DNA of 64,000 nucleotides from Burkholderia cepacia ATCC 25416 (GCF_001411495.1 NZ_CP012982.1:3038001-3102000), one strand, 5' to 3'. Counted from the stretch's first letter, positions 45,207 through 52,952 are shown. The notes: generated from the sequence alone by a model not told the origin. Program-made: numbers and translations.

Positions 45207-45389
45207 ATGAAGAGCGAGGTCGTTGCGAGCGCAGCAAAGGCTGTGCCGGCGGTTGGCGGCAATCTCTGGTTATGGCTTACGAGCCACGACATCAACTGGT
45301 GGGTAGCCGTCGCGACCATCGCGTACATAGGGCTGCAGGCGTACTACCTGGTCAAGAACAAAGGGAAGAGGGCATTGCTCGATGGTTAA
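45207..45389 (+). CDS. Phage holin (small, single-helix or two-helix)
   Basis: A 60-residue membrane protein with a hydrophobic stretch (WWVAVATIAYIGLQAYYLVK) and a basic C-terminus (NKGKRALLDG). It directly precedes and overlaps the endolysin gene, the usual position of the holin that permeabilises the inner membrane at lysis. Identification is by size, topology and position. Confidence 0.7.
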   Translation: MKSEVVASAAKAVPAVGGNLWLWLTSHDINWWVAVATIAYIGLQAYYLVKNKGKRALLDG

Positions 45390-45879
45390 CGTTCCGAAGA
45401 AGACGCTTGCCAGCGTTGTAGGGGCTGCTGCGGCAGCCCTTCTTTTTTCCATGGTCCCGAAATTCGAGGGGCTCGAGCTCGTCGCGCGGCCCGATCCGAT
45501 CGGGATCATCACGGCGTGCAACGGCGACACGAAGGATGTGCACGCCGGGCAGCGATTCACGCCGGCGGAGTGCCACGCGCGCCTGGAGCAGCGGCTCATC
45601 GAGCATGCCGAGCCGGTGCTGAAGTGCACGCCGGGCCTGAAGGGGCACACGAACCAGCTCGCGGCTGCCGTGAGCTTTGCCTACAACGTGGGCGCCGGTG
45701 CGTACTGCGGCAGCACGACGGCGAAGCGATTCAACGCCGGGGACTGGAAGGGCGCGTGCCGCGCGATGAATGAGGCGGACAACGGGCGGCCGCAGTGGGT
45801 GACGGCCGGCGGCCGCGTACTCCCGGGTCTGGTGAAACGGCGCGCTGAAGAGCGTGCACTGTGCGAGAGGGGTTTGTAG
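45382..45879 (+). CDS. SAR endolysin, phage lysozyme (GH24)
   Basis: A 165-residue lysozyme of the T4/P22-like GH24 family. An N-terminal hydrophobic segment (LASVVGAAAAALLFSMV) is a signal-anchor-release type. The catalytic block is FEGLELVARPDPIGIITACN with the Glu at about residue 30 and the Asp/Cys-Thr-type spacing to the next part. Conserved TNQLAAAVSFAYNVG follows. It cleaves peptidoglycan after membrane release. It overlaps the holin gene by eight bases. Confidence 0.85.
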   Translation: MVNVPKKTLASVVGAAAAALLFSMVPKFEGLELVARPDPIGIITACNGDTKDVHAGQRFTPAECHARLEQRLIEHAEPVLKCTPGLKGHTNQLAAAVSFAYNVGAGAYCGSTTAKRFNAGDWKGACRAMNEADNGRPQWVTAGGRVLPGLVKRRAEERALCERGL

Positions 45880-45891
45880 TGCGGTGTTGAA

Positions 45892-46425
45892 TTACTGATT
45901 TGAGTCGTCGGGCTTCGTGCGTCGGATGCGCTTCGTAGCTGGCTTACCTTTATAGAATTTCGCTAGATCGGCGGATTGTTCAGTGCGTTTGCTGGAACTC
46001 TCGAGGTCGGGGGTGATGACTGATGTGTGCATCGCCACGACATCGAATTTTCCCGTTTTTCTAATCGCGGTCAGGTGTTCACTGATTTCGTCCCACGAGA
46101 TTGGATGACCGCTAGTGTCAAGCGTCACATGAACACGGGCGACATCCAATGGCTCGAGAGCCGGATGATCTGGAATACGCGACCCAGCACGCATGTGGCT
46201 TCTGAGCTTAGCCATTTCGAGCCGCATTTTTGTGTTTTCGGTCAAGAGCTTTGACGTCTGATCGACCGTCAGCACCTTCGTTTGCTGGGCAAAAGACTGT
46301 TCGAGGCGGTAGACCATTTCAGTATTTAAAGAATGTCCACGTGCAGCTGCGCTCTCCGTCAGCATCTGATGGAGGTCTCGGGGCAGCCGGAGCGCCGTCT
46401 TGGTGTAGTCGTCCTGTTTCGCCAT
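45892..46425 (-). CDS. Arc-like ribbon-helix-helix regulator
   Basis: A 177-residue DNA-binding protein. The N-terminal ~50 residues match the Arc/Mnt family (DYTKTALRLPRDLHQMLTES, AAARGHSLNTEMVYRLEQSF), then a coiled part and a C-terminal domain of unknown fold (HPALEPLDVARVHVTLDTSG, Lys-rich end). The start at 46425 gives the family N-terminus. It is divergent from another Arc-like gene, with palindromic operators between, so each may repress the other in a switch. Function inferred. Confidence 0.75.
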   Translation of the reverse strand: MAKQDDYTKTALRLPRDLHQMLTESAAARGHSLNTEMVYRLEQSFAQQTKVLTVDQTSKLLTENTKMRLEMAKLRSHMRAGSRIPDHPALEPLDVARVHVTLDTSGHPISWDEISEHLTAIRKTGKFDVVAMHTSVITPDLESSSKRTEQSADLAKFYKGKPATKRIRRTKPDDSNQ

Positions 46426-46442
46426 GGTACGGATTGTACGCG

Positions 46443-46525
46443 TGCCTCCAAAAAAGTGGCAAAAAGCCATTGCCTCAAATTTGGAGGCAACTTATACTGA
46501 ATTCACTGCCTTAAATTTGAAGGCA
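46443..46525. promoter_or_regulatory. Palindromic operators between divergent Arc-like genes
   Basis: Two near-perfect palindromes share the core AAATTT: arms TTGCCTC / GGAGGCAA (46470-46490) and TGCCTT / AAGGCA (46507-46525), with centres 36 bases apart. A weaker third copy (TGCCTCC...GTGGCA) spans 46443-46461. They occupy the promoter region between the two ribbon-helix-helix genes. Confidence 0.75.
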
Positions 46526-46536
46526 AAGGAGGTGTG

Positions 46537-46695
46537 ATGAGTGGTGAAGCAAAGATCCAACTGCGCTTGCCGGCCGAGGTACGTGATTGGTTCAAGGGGT
46601 TCGCAGAGCAACACAGCCGCTCGATGAACGGTCAGATGATCGAATTGATCAAGGAGAAGCGGGAGGCAGAAAAAGGAAAGGCCCCGAACGCGTGA
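46537..46695 (+). CDS. Small Arc-family repressor-like protein
   Basis: A 52-residue ribbon-helix-helix protein (SGEAKIQLRLPAEVRDWFKG, FAEQHSRSMNGQMIELIKEK), almost exactly the size of phage P22 Arc. AAAGGAGGTGTG is a strong ribosome-binding site. It is divergent from the longer Arc-like gene, and the operators lie directly upstream. It is probably the autoregulated repressor controlling the downstream antirepressor. Confidence 0.75.
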   Translation: MSGEAKIQLRLPAEVRDWFKGFAEQHSRSMNGQMIELIKEKREAEKGKAPNA

Positions 46696-46721
46696 TCTTG
46701 GCGGATTACGTTCGGGGCCTT
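46678..46721 (+). terminator. Long hairpin after the Arc-like gene
   Basis: A 13-bp perfect inverted repeat (AAGGCCCCGAACG at 46678-46690, CGTTCGGGGCCTT at 46709-46721) with an 18-base loop overlaps the 3' end of the Arc-like gene. Without a T run it may terminate, attenuate or protect the transcript. Confidence 0.55.
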
Positions 46722-46777
46722 AGAGACTAGGGAGTGTTGACCTAGTTTATGCAAACCCACCCTACCAGGGGATAAGC

Positions 46778-47044
46778 ATGAAGCATGATAGCACTGCATC
46801 CAACAATGACAAGGTTCTTCAATCCCGGCCGCTCGAGCGGCGTGTGGTCGACCTGTCGAGCATGATGGACAATCACCTGCGTTATATGCACGCGCTTTTC
46901 GTCGCAATCAAGGCCACGGCCGGCGAGTCCTCGAAGGTTGCCGTTGACCTCGCGGCGCTCGGCCAGTTCGTTGCCGAGAACACCGAAGATCTGTTCGAGG
47001 CGGGCTGCGCGGACGTCCTGTCGGTCAGCCGGGAGGTGCACTGA
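46778..47044 (+). CDS. Hypothetical phage protein
   Basis: An 88-residue helical protein (RPLERRVVDLSSMMDNHLRY, LAALGQFVAENTEDLFEAG). Its stop overlaps the start of the antirepressor gene by one base, so the two are cotranscribed. Function unknown. Confidence 0.6.
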   Translation: MKHDSTASNNDKVLQSRPLERRVVDLSSMMDNHLRYMHALFVAIKATAGESSKVAVDLAALGQFVAENTEDLFEAGCADVLSVSREVH

Positions 47045-47880
47045 TGAACGCGCTCACGATTACCGGCACTGCAATCCGTACCGATGCCGAAGGCCGGTAC
47101 TGCTTGAACGATCTGCATCGGGCGGCCGGCGGGGAAAGCAAGCATCAGCCCGCGTTCTGGATGCGGAACGCGCAAACCCAAGCTCTGATTGGGGAGATCA
47201 GGGCCTCTGCAAATTTGCAGACCCCCGTCGAGACAGTGAATGACGGGGTGAATAACGGGACTTACGTCGTGAAGGAACTGGTCTACGCCTACGCGATGTG
47301 GATCAGTCCGGCATTCCACCTGAAGGTGATCAGGGCCTACGACGAAATGGTATCGCAAGCCACCGTACCGGCACTGCCGAACTTCGGCGATCCAGCCGCA
47401 GCAGCACGCGCCTGGGCCGAGCAGTTCGAGCAACGCGCTGCGCTCGAACAGCAGACGAAGTTGCTTGAGCAGCAGAAGACGGACCTGGACGCCAAGGTGG
47501 CCGAGCAGGCTCCCAAGGTCGAGATGCTCGGGCGGATCGCCGAGGCGGAGGGCTCAATGTGCATCCGTGATGCCGCGAGCACGCTCCAGATGCAGCCGAG
47601 CAAGTTGACCGCTTGGCTGCACGCGAACGGGTGGATCTACCATCGCGCCGGCAAGTCCGGGTGGCTCGCGTATCACGACAAGCAGCAGGCTGGCTATTTG
47701 GTTCACAAGAGCACACCCTACACCGACCGAGTGACTGGCGACGAGCGCGTCAGCGAGCAGGTGCGCATTACGATGCGCGGGCTCACGAGGCTCGGAGAGC
47801 TGGTGCCGCGCGATCAAGGCCGGATGCGGCGAGCATCCGGATATACCAATCGCGACCACCGCGGCTCCGCACATCACTGA
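47044..47880 (+). CDS. ant: KilA-N/KilAC-type phage antirepressor
   Basis: A 278-residue antirepressor. The N-terminal KilA-N domain includes YCLNDLHRAAGGESKHQPAF and FWMRNAQTQALI, KELVYAYAMWISPAFHLKVI; a coiled linker follows (EQQTKLLEQQKTDLDAKVAE), and the C-terminal KilAC-like domain contains MCIRDAASTLQMQPSKLTAW and GWIYHRAGKSGWLAYHDKQQ. Such proteins inactivate phage repressors. It is downstream of the Arc-like gene, reminiscent of the P22 immI arc-mnt-ant region. Confidence 0.82.
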   Translation: MNALTITGTAIRTDAEGRYCLNDLHRAAGGESKHQPAFWMRNAQTQALIGEIRASANLQTPVETVNDGVNNGTYVVKELVYAYAMWISPAFHLKVIRAYDEMVSQATVPALPNFGDPAAAARAWAEQFEQRAALEQQTKLLEQQKTDLDAKVAEQAPKVEMLGRIAEAEGSMCIRDAASTLQMQPSKLTAWLHANGWIYHRAGKSGWLAYHDKQQAGYLVHKSTPYTDRVTGDERVSEQVRITMRGLTRLGELVPRDQGRMRRASGYTNRDHRGSAHH

Positions 47881-47902
47881 TTGGTTCTGACGTTGTTACG
47901 TG

Positions 47903-47929
47903 GCCCCCGGCATCCCCGGGGGCTTTTTT
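47903..47929 (+). terminator. Rho-independent terminator
   Basis: GCCCCCGG (47903-47910), loop CATCC, CCGGGGGC (47916-47923) and a run of six T. It ends the antirepressor transcript. Confidence 0.85.
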
Positions 47930-47945
47930 ATTGCCCGGAGGTTTT

Positions 47946-48494
47946 ATGGATGTTGAGGAGTCTCACGAGACGCGGCGCACGCTTGCCGAGGACGTCTTCT
48001 ATCCCGATCACGAGCCGCGTACCGAGTCGCCGACCTTCCGCGCGAGCAAGCGCGCGATGAAGGCGGCGGGCGGCTACGTTTGCGCAGTTTGCGGCGACGA
48101 CCAGGCCGTCGAGTCGCATCACCGGTTCTTCGAGTGGGCGTTCTCGCATGCGATCGACTGGAAGTGGATCCGCGAGGTCGCGATCAATAAGTGCGACACG
48201 ATGTTCAGCCACAAGCTGCAGCGCATCGTGCCGATCCCGGGCCAGCACCCGGTCTGGGACGTGATCCGGCTGACGCAGGGCTTCGACTGGGAGGCGTTCG
48301 ATCCTGGCCGGCCGGAGGCGTTCGTCGACTCGACCTACAACCAACTGCTGCTGTGCGCGCTCCATCACCGGGGCAAGGATCACGGCCGGCACGAGGAAAG
48401 CGATCCCGTCTGGAGCGTGCAGGCGTTCCTGCTGCCGGGATTCGTCTACTCGCCGGACGAGCTGAAGCAACTGCACGCGAAGGAGCCGAAATGA
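47946..48494 (+). CDS. HNH-like phage protein
   Basis: A 182-residue protein with a zinc/HNH-like core: GGYVCAVCGDDQAVESHHRF (CxxC then His-His), followed by YNQLLLCALHHRGKDHGRHE (Cys-x2-His-His, then an HGRH end). The arrangement resembles an HNH nuclease or a zinc-bound treble clef. CGGAGG precedes the ATG. It overlaps the Rz gene by four bases (ATGA). A DNA-nicking role is possible but unproven. Confidence 0.65.
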   Translation: MDVEESHETRRTLAEDVFYPDHEPRTESPTFRASKRAMKAAGGYVCAVCGDDQAVESHHRFFEWAFSHAIDWKWIREVAINKCDTMFSHKLQRIVPIPGQHPVWDVIRLTQGFDWEAFDPGRPEAFVDSTYNQLLLCALHHRGKDHGRHEESDPVWSVQAFLLPGFVYSPDELKQLHAKEPK

Positions 48495-48970
48495 CCTGGT
48501 TCGATCCACGTATTTGGCTGGCCGTCATTGTGGCGGCTGTCGTCGGCCTCGCCAGCGGCTACTTCAAGGGGCACGCCGACGGTGCGCGCGCGACGGTCGT
48601 GGCCGCGCAGAAGGCGCAGCTCGACGCCGTCGCGGCCGCGCGCGCCGAGGAACAACGCCGCACCGCGGCACAACAGGAGATTGCAAACGATGCGAACCAA
48701 CAACGCACGGCCGCGCTGGCGGATGCTTTTGCTGCTCGTGCTGCCGCTGGCAGCCTGCAGCAGCGCGTCGACCAGCTCGTCGCAGCCGCCCGCCATCCCG
48801 CCGCTACCACCGGAGGCCCGGCAGCCGGCGACGCCCTCGATCTGCTTGCCGACGTGCTCGGCCGCGCTGACCAGCGCGCGGGCGACTTGGCAGAGTACGC
48901 TGACCGCGCCCGTATCGCCGGCCAGCAATGTGAGCGCGACTACGACGCCTTGACGGATGCCGCGCGCTGA
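48491..48970 (+). CDS. Rz: Rz-like spanin (inner-membrane subunit)
   Basis: A 159-residue i-spanin. One N-terminal membrane anchor (RIWLAVIVAAVVGLASGYF) is followed by a long periplasmic coiled coil (QKAQLDAVAAARAEEQRRTA...). With the Rz1 lipoprotein it spans the periplasm and fuses inner and outer membranes at lysis. Rz1 is encoded in another frame inside it, the standard arrangement. Unusually, it is 2.6 kb away from the holin/endolysin pair. Confidence 0.85.
   Translation: MTWFDPRIWLAVIVAAVVGLASGYFKGHADGARATVVAAQKAQLDAVAAARAEEQRRTAAQQEIANDANQQRTAALADAFAARAAAGSLQQRVDQLVAAARHPAATTGGPAAGDALDLLADVLGRADQRAGDLAEYADRARIAGQQCERDYDALTDAAR
48690..48953 (+). CDS. Rz1: Rz1-like spanin lipoprotein, nested in Rz
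   Basis: An 87-residue lipoprotein encoded entirely inside Rz in the +1 frame. The signal MRTNNARPRWRMLLLLVLPL ends at lipobox LAAC (Cys23), followed by a Ser/Pro-rich mature part (PPAIPPLPPEARQP) typical of Rz1. AGGAG lies upstream of the ATG at 48690. It forms the outer-membrane half of the spanin. Confidence 0.85.
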   Translation: MRTNNARPRWRMLLLLVLPLAACSSASTSSSQPPAIPPLPPEARQPATPSICLPTCSAALTSARATWQSTLTAPVSPASNVSATTTP

Positions 48971-49013
48971 AACCTTCCACATTTGACGCGCTCGCAGCCA
49001 TGGCTGCCGCGCG

Positions 49014-49505
49014 TCACATCATCCCAGCGCGCCCCTTTTCCTTTCTGAGAAGGTGGCGCAGCTCCTGAAATTTTCCATTCCCACCACTCAGCTCCCCGCG
49101 GTCGGGGATGTTCTTGTCGACGTAGTCGAACCACTCCTGAACCCTGTCCAGCGACTTTCGAAGAGCAAGAATCTCGAGGATGAGCCAGCGCACCTGAAGG
49201 TCGGTGTACTCGCGCCACAGGGCGCGCAGCTCAGCATCGGACGGGGCATCAAATTCCGGCATCTTGGGCTTCAACTTGAAGCGTGGATCCGTGAGCGGCA
49301 CGCGGTTGCGATCAATTCGGGTGGCCTCGATCGGCGTGCACGAGCTCAGGAACGTCGACCTCTCGTCCTGATCGATCCACAGTTCAAATTCCTGCTTCGT
49401 GAGCTCGACAGGCGTCCTTCGGCGCGTCTTGTCGCCTTGGAACCCGTACTCCCAGATGTAAGCCCACTCCGGCTTGATCACGTCATCACCACTGTATAAA
49501 AACAC
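49014..49505 (-). CDS. Hypothetical phage protein
   Basis: A protein of 155-163 residues (KPEWAYIWEYGFQGDKTRRR, LTKQEFELWIDQDERSTFLS, LRALWREYTDLQVRWLILEI). The outermost start codon (GTG at 49505) lies within the LexA-like box; the next GTG is at 49481. No domain is recognised. Divergent from the SRAP gene, it could share SOS control. Confidence 0.55.
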   Translation of the reverse strand: MFLYSGDDVIKPEWAYIWEYGFQGDKTRRRTPVELTKQEFELWIDQDERSTFLSSCTPIEATRIDRNRVPLTDPRFKLKPKMPEFDAPSDAELRALWREYTDLQVRWLILEILALRKSLDRVQEWFDYVDKNIPDRGELSGGNGKFQELRHLLRKEKGRAGMM

Positions 49506-49507
49506 AG
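49492..49507. promoter_or_regulatory. LexA-type SOS box
   Basis: CTGTATAAAAACACAG, flanked by A and TAT, fits the CTGT-N8-ACAG consensus of LexA. It is 53 bases upstream of the SRAP gene start and overlaps a -10-like TATAAA, so LexA would block that promoter until DNA damage. Confidence 0.75.
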
Positions 49508-49559
49508 TATATTTCGCGATAAGCTACCCTAGTCAAGGCCGGAAAAATGGGGAGGGGCG

Positions 49560-50231
49560 ATGTGTACAAATTACCGGGCGCCGCACGAGGACTACGAGAT
49601 CCGAGAACTGCGGATCGAGCCGTTCAGCGACCTGTACCGCGACTTCCCGTGGAAGCCGGAGATCTACCAGGACTACCTCGCGCCGATCGTCGCGAATGTC
49701 GACGGAAAGCTCAGACCATTGGCGGCCGGCTTTGGCTTCTGGCCGCGCGCGCTGCAGAAGGCCAACATCGAAAAAGCGAAGGAGCAGGGCAGAAAGCCCT
49801 CGATCATGCGCAGCACCATGAACGTGCGTGACGACAACCTCGGGAAATCGCCGTTGTATGGGCCGGCCTGGCGCGCCGGGCGCCGCTGCCTGATCCCGGC
49901 CGACTGGATCTACGAGCCGTGCTACGAGACGGGGAAGAACGTGTGGCACCGGATCGGCTTGGCCGACTGGCGCACGATGTGCGTCGCCGGGATCTGGCGG
50001 ACGCTGACAAGCCCTGACGGGACTGAGCACCACACGATGTCGATGATCACGGTGAACGGTGAGGGGCACCCGATTTTTTCACGGATGCACAAGCCGGGCG
50101 ACGAGAAACGAGCGGTTGTGATCCTGCGGTCTGACGACTGGGAGGAGTGGCTGACGACCTCGAACGTCGAGGCCGCGCGGGCGATGCTGCAGATCTATCC
50201 CGCCGATGCACTGGATGCCAAGCCAAGATAG
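49560..50231 (+). CDS. SRAP-family (HMCES/YedK-like) abasic-site protein
   Basis: A 223-residue SOS response-associated peptidase family protein. The catalytic Cys2 is exposed at the N-terminus (MCTNYRAPHE), and later blocks include FGFWPRALQ, RCLIPADWIYEPCYETGKNV (with the conserved Glu), AGIWRTLTSPDG, MSMITVNGEGHPIFSRMHK (His) and RAVVILRSDDWEEWL. The family forms a covalent crosslink with abasic sites in single-stranded DNA. GGGGAGGGG precedes the start. A LexA box upstream indicates SOS induction. In a prophage it may protect replicating DNA. Confidence 0.87.
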   Translation: MCTNYRAPHEDYEIRELRIEPFSDLYRDFPWKPEIYQDYLAPIVANVDGKLRPLAAGFGFWPRALQKANIEKAKEQGRKPSIMRSTMNVRDDNLGKSPLYGPAWRAGRRCLIPADWIYEPCYETGKNVWHRIGLADWRTMCVAGIWRTLTSPDGTEHHTMSMITVNGEGHPIFSRMHKPGDEKRAVVILRSDDWEEWLTTSNVEAARAMLQIYPADALDAKPR

Positions 50232-50348
50232 CTTCCTTGTAGTCAGACAAGGAGGGAGCATGAGTCGGCAATTTGTGGCAGATCAGGCGCCTCACGCAAA
50301 GGTAAAAATGGTAACGTATCAAACTTCCGCATCTGAGACCAAAGTGAA

Positions 50349-50762
50349 ATGAGTGCCGATGAATTGCTGAACGCGTTGCGAGAAATCGCAGAAGAAGGTT
50401 GGGCATCGCATCGCGATGCGGTATTGTTGAGCGCGTTGCCCAAAAAATTGGATGCTCGGATGTCGACAGACTATCGAGTGATTCTAGGTGCACAATCTCT
50501 AAAAAAACTAATCATAAATCGCGGGCCGGCAAATGGCGTGCGACTAGTAGAGCATCCCACTCAACGCGCGAAGTTGGGCATAGTTCCCGCTGGCGTTGAT
50601 TTTCAGTTCCCTTCTCCAGAACCTGCCGCGCTGAGTCCGGAGACGATTTCGGAGCACGATATTAGCGGATTTGTTCGGGTGATGGAGACTCTGACGCAGG
50701 ACGAAATTCGTCAGGTTTCGTTTCCCGCAAGCTTTATCGTGAGGTTGCTCGGTAAAAAATAA
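50349..50762 (+). CDS. AT-rich cargo gene, possible OST-HTH/LOTUS-fold protein
   Basis: A 137-residue protein whose central part (DAVLLSALPKKLDARMSTDY, RVILGAQSLKKLIINRGPAN, then GVRLVEHPT) follows the OST-HTH/LOTUS pattern: a leucine-rich first helix, 'LLSxLxxxL', 'SLKKLI' and an end strand 'VRLV'. LOTUS domains bind RNA or RNA helicases. The assignment is by eye and tentative. The DNA is distinctly AT-rich, and the gene is followed 14 bases later by another unknown gene, so the two form a cassette. Confidence 0.55.
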   Translation: MSADELLNALREIAEEGWASHRDAVLLSALPKKLDARMSTDYRVILGAQSLKKLIINRGPANGVRLVEHPTQRAKLGIVPAGVDFQFPSPEPAALSPETISEHDISGFVRVMETLTQDEIRQVSFPASFIVRLLGKK

Positions 50763-50776
50763 GAGAGAGGGCGTAA

Positions 50777-51637
50777 ATGGAGGTGCTAGTTGTATTAGTG
50801 GCCCAGCATAAGCTCGCAGTAAAGACGTTCGAAAGCGACGGGGATAGGCTTCTGGATACTAGTAGGATGCCAATCGATGTGTCCGATGGCATTAAATTTC
50901 ATACATGCGTATATGATCCATCAAAGGCTAATGGATTACCGTTTGGGCAATTTCTGATCAATGGCGGCGCGTTTGACAAGTCGCCTCGTGCCGAGAGTAT
51001 CTCTGGAGTCGTAGTACTCTACGAGGATTCATTGAGTGCGACCGTCGACGATGTGAGGGACGCAATCTTTGCAGCCGAAGTTCCAAAGATTGGCTACGTT
51101 GAAAATATCCGAAATTTTTTAATTGGAAAATATGCGGTATTGCTTGGCAACTACGGCGAGTTGGTTAGTAAATTTCGAGATGGGAGCCGTGGGCAAGCAG
51201 CGAGCCTGCCATTAAAGAATTTCGACTCAGATGAATTCCGAGATTTGGTAATGGTTTGCAGGGTGCGATCTTTGGAAAAGACCTTTCGCAATGATCTGGA
51301 TGCGCGCGTTAACAAGTTGATGAAATTGAGGGGGCCTAAGCGGCGATCAAGTTATCCGCATATCTATTTTCGAGATTCTGCTGGGCGTTACTTTCAGTTT
51401 GGACACGAGGTCCATTCTCGATATGAGACGGGAGAGGGACACAACGCAATGTGCGTTGTTAACGGAAGATATAGATTCGGAGGATCGTTAGATCAAGAGC
51501 GTCACTTCAATGTGACGATCGGTGATTCTGATAAGAAGAAATTAATCACTTGTAATCTGCCGAACTGCCATCATGAAATTGTAAGCGTGAAAGATAGGAG
51601 CCACATCAACATGTTCAGTAACGATTTTCACAAGTGA
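50777..51637 (+). CDS. AT-rich cargo gene of unknown function
   Basis: A 286-residue protein without a recognised family. It has a beta-rich N-terminus (MEVLVVLVAQHKLAVKTFES), a middle helical part, and a C-terminus with Cys/His residues (LITCNLPNCHHEIVSVKDRS) that may bind a metal. AGAGAGGG precedes the ATG. It is the second gene of the AT-rich pair and is followed by a strong palindromic hairpin. Position near the right end of the prophage fits a defence or exclusion role, which is only an inference. Confidence 0.55.
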   Translation: MEVLVVLVAQHKLAVKTFESDGDRLLDTSRMPIDVSDGIKFHTCVYDPSKANGLPFGQFLINGGAFDKSPRAESISGVVVLYEDSLSATVDDVRDAIFAAEVPKIGYVENIRNFLIGKYAVLLGNYGELVSKFRDGSRGQAASLPLKNFDSDEFRDLVMVCRVRSLEKTFRNDLDARVNKLMKLRGPKRRSSYPHIYFRDSAGRYFQFGHEVHSRYETGEGHNAMCVVNGRYRFGGSLDQERHFNVTIGDSDKKKLITCNLPNCHHEIVSVKDRSHINMFSNDFHK

Positions 51638-51656
51638 GGGTTCCAGAAAGCATAAA

Positions 51657-51683
51657 AGCGGGATACGCAATTGCGTTCCCGCT
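51657..51683 (+). terminator. Palindromic hairpin after the AT-rich pair
   Basis: AGCGGGA and TCCCGCT arms enclose the palindrome ACGCAATTGCGT, with one unpaired base; a few T residues follow. It probably terminates the two-gene cassette. Confidence 0.6.
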
Positions 51684-52049
51684 ATTTATGGACCTATTCG
51701 TCAATACCCACCCGCTGCGGCAATATAAGGGAGCGCTCACTGGAAGCATGCTTCCGGATATTTCCCAAAATACCAACCATCAGTTACCTCGACCGACGCG
51801 CTTCCAATCAATACATTGTTGGAAGTAGGGGTCGAACGGCCCGGTACGTAGGAGCCTGTATCATAGCACATTCGTGATCTTACGTTGGAGCCGCGTGACA
51901 CTTTCCTCTCCCAGTGCACGATCCTGAAGCATAGGCTCTGTTGGCAAGGCTCTCAGCGTGCACCGTATCCATAGCGTCTAGGGTGTTTGAGAGGGCCTTG
52001 GCGTGTCGCAAGGTGTCGGCCCGAGATGCTGCTCATGCTTGGAGTGTGT
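51684..52049. other. Gap without recognisable gene
   Basis: About 365 bases between the AT-rich pair and the HNH gene. Only short frames without ribosome-binding sites or similarity are present. No tRNA or other RNA gene was found. Confidence 0.4.
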
Positions 52050-52952
52050 CTAGGCGAACTTGTATCGAGTTCGATGGCGTGCGAGGTAAGTTCTGTTTCC
52101 CTTCGTAATTTTTCGCAGCGATGTATACCGGTCGAGCGCTAGGAGTTGCTGATCGCGCTCTGACAGCGTTGGTCCGATCAATAGGCCGCCCTCCTGGTCA
52201 AACGAAATCAGCCCCTTGTCGAATAGACGATCAATATGCGGAGCGAGCAGCAACCCGTTGTCAGGATCGATCCGCTCGTCGTTCGTGCTGAGGCTCCAAG
52301 CGTGAATGTGTGAGGCGACGAGAAGGTCGGTGTTTGCAAGTCCAGTGAGCGAACACTGGCTGTCCCATCGCTTGAGCAGATCTGCCCGAAATTTTCCTTG
52401 ACCGACTCGGGCTTTCACGATCGCATCACGTGTCGTCTTCGATACCTTCTTCCCGTTTCCGCCACCGGTTATCAGCGCGTCTTCGAAGCGTTCGATCATT
52501 TGCGATGACTCGAGCAGGTAGGCACCAGCATCTTGCGGCAAGTGCGCCATATAAATCTGCTTGAGCGTGCCCGTACTCGTGAACAGGGATGGTGACGTGT
52601 GCTCGTCAAACCGCGACATGAACTCGCCCGAAACTTCGTCCCGAAGCAGCGGGGTCTTCAGTTCGATCAGTTGGACGTCGACACGGTGCCCGCCCGCATT
52701 CCATTCAGAGAAGGACCGACTCGGAGGTCTCGGAGCCGAATACGAATCCTTGACCGCCTTGGCAATATGAGAAATGCGCTGACTGTGGCAGCAAAAGATC
52801 AGGTCCCCAGCCTTGACCTTCGCAACGTTGTCCCAGTGCTCCAGGTGCTGTTCCTTGCCCGATTGCGTGATCGTGTATTGTGGCGCCCAGAGGAAATTGC
52901 CGCTGACTACTTCATTGATCGTCAGCCCGACGTTTACCCAGTAGAACTCCAT
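52050..52952 (-). CDS. EVE-like/HNH endonuclease, putative type IV restriction enzyme
   Basis: A 300-residue protein with two domains. The N-terminal ~140 residues have an EVE/PUA-type pattern (MEFYWVNVGLTINEVVSGNF, VKAGDLIFCCHSQRISHIAK), a fold that reads modified bases. The C-terminal part is an HNH_2-type nuclease: RADLLKRWDSQCSLTGLANT, LLVASHIHAWSLS (His-x-His), DPDNGLLLAPHIDRLFDKG (Asn, His). EVE-HNH proteins are modification-dependent restriction enzymes. Placed next to attR on the minus strand, it is likely a phage-defence cargo of the prophage. The preferred modification is unknown. Confidence 0.75.
   Translation of the reverse strand: MEFYWVNVGLTINEVVSGNFLWAPQYTITQSGKEQHLEHWDNVAKVKAGDLIFCCHSQRISHIAKAVKDSYSAPRPPSRSFSEWNAGGHRVDVQLIELKTPLLRDEVSGEFMSRFDEHTSPSLFTSTGTLKQIYMAHLPQDAGAYLLESSQMIERFEDALITGGGNGKKVSKTTRDAIVKARVGQGKFRADLLKRWDSQCSLTGLANTDLLVASHIHAWSLSTNDERIDPDNGLLLAPHIDRLFDKGLISFDQEGGLLIGPTLSERDQQLLALDRYTSLRKITKGNRTYLARHRTRYKFA

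Noticed and set aside
48690..48953. The frame nested in Rz was first taken for a shadow
   Set aside because: Shadow status was rejected: it has a ribosome-binding site, lipobox and proline-rich tail, so it is kept as Rz1.
51684..52049. A tRNA or small RNA near the right end of the prophage as the original attachment site
   Set aside because: No cloverleaf or CCA end could be drawn, and the real attachment core is in the toxin-antitoxin overlap.
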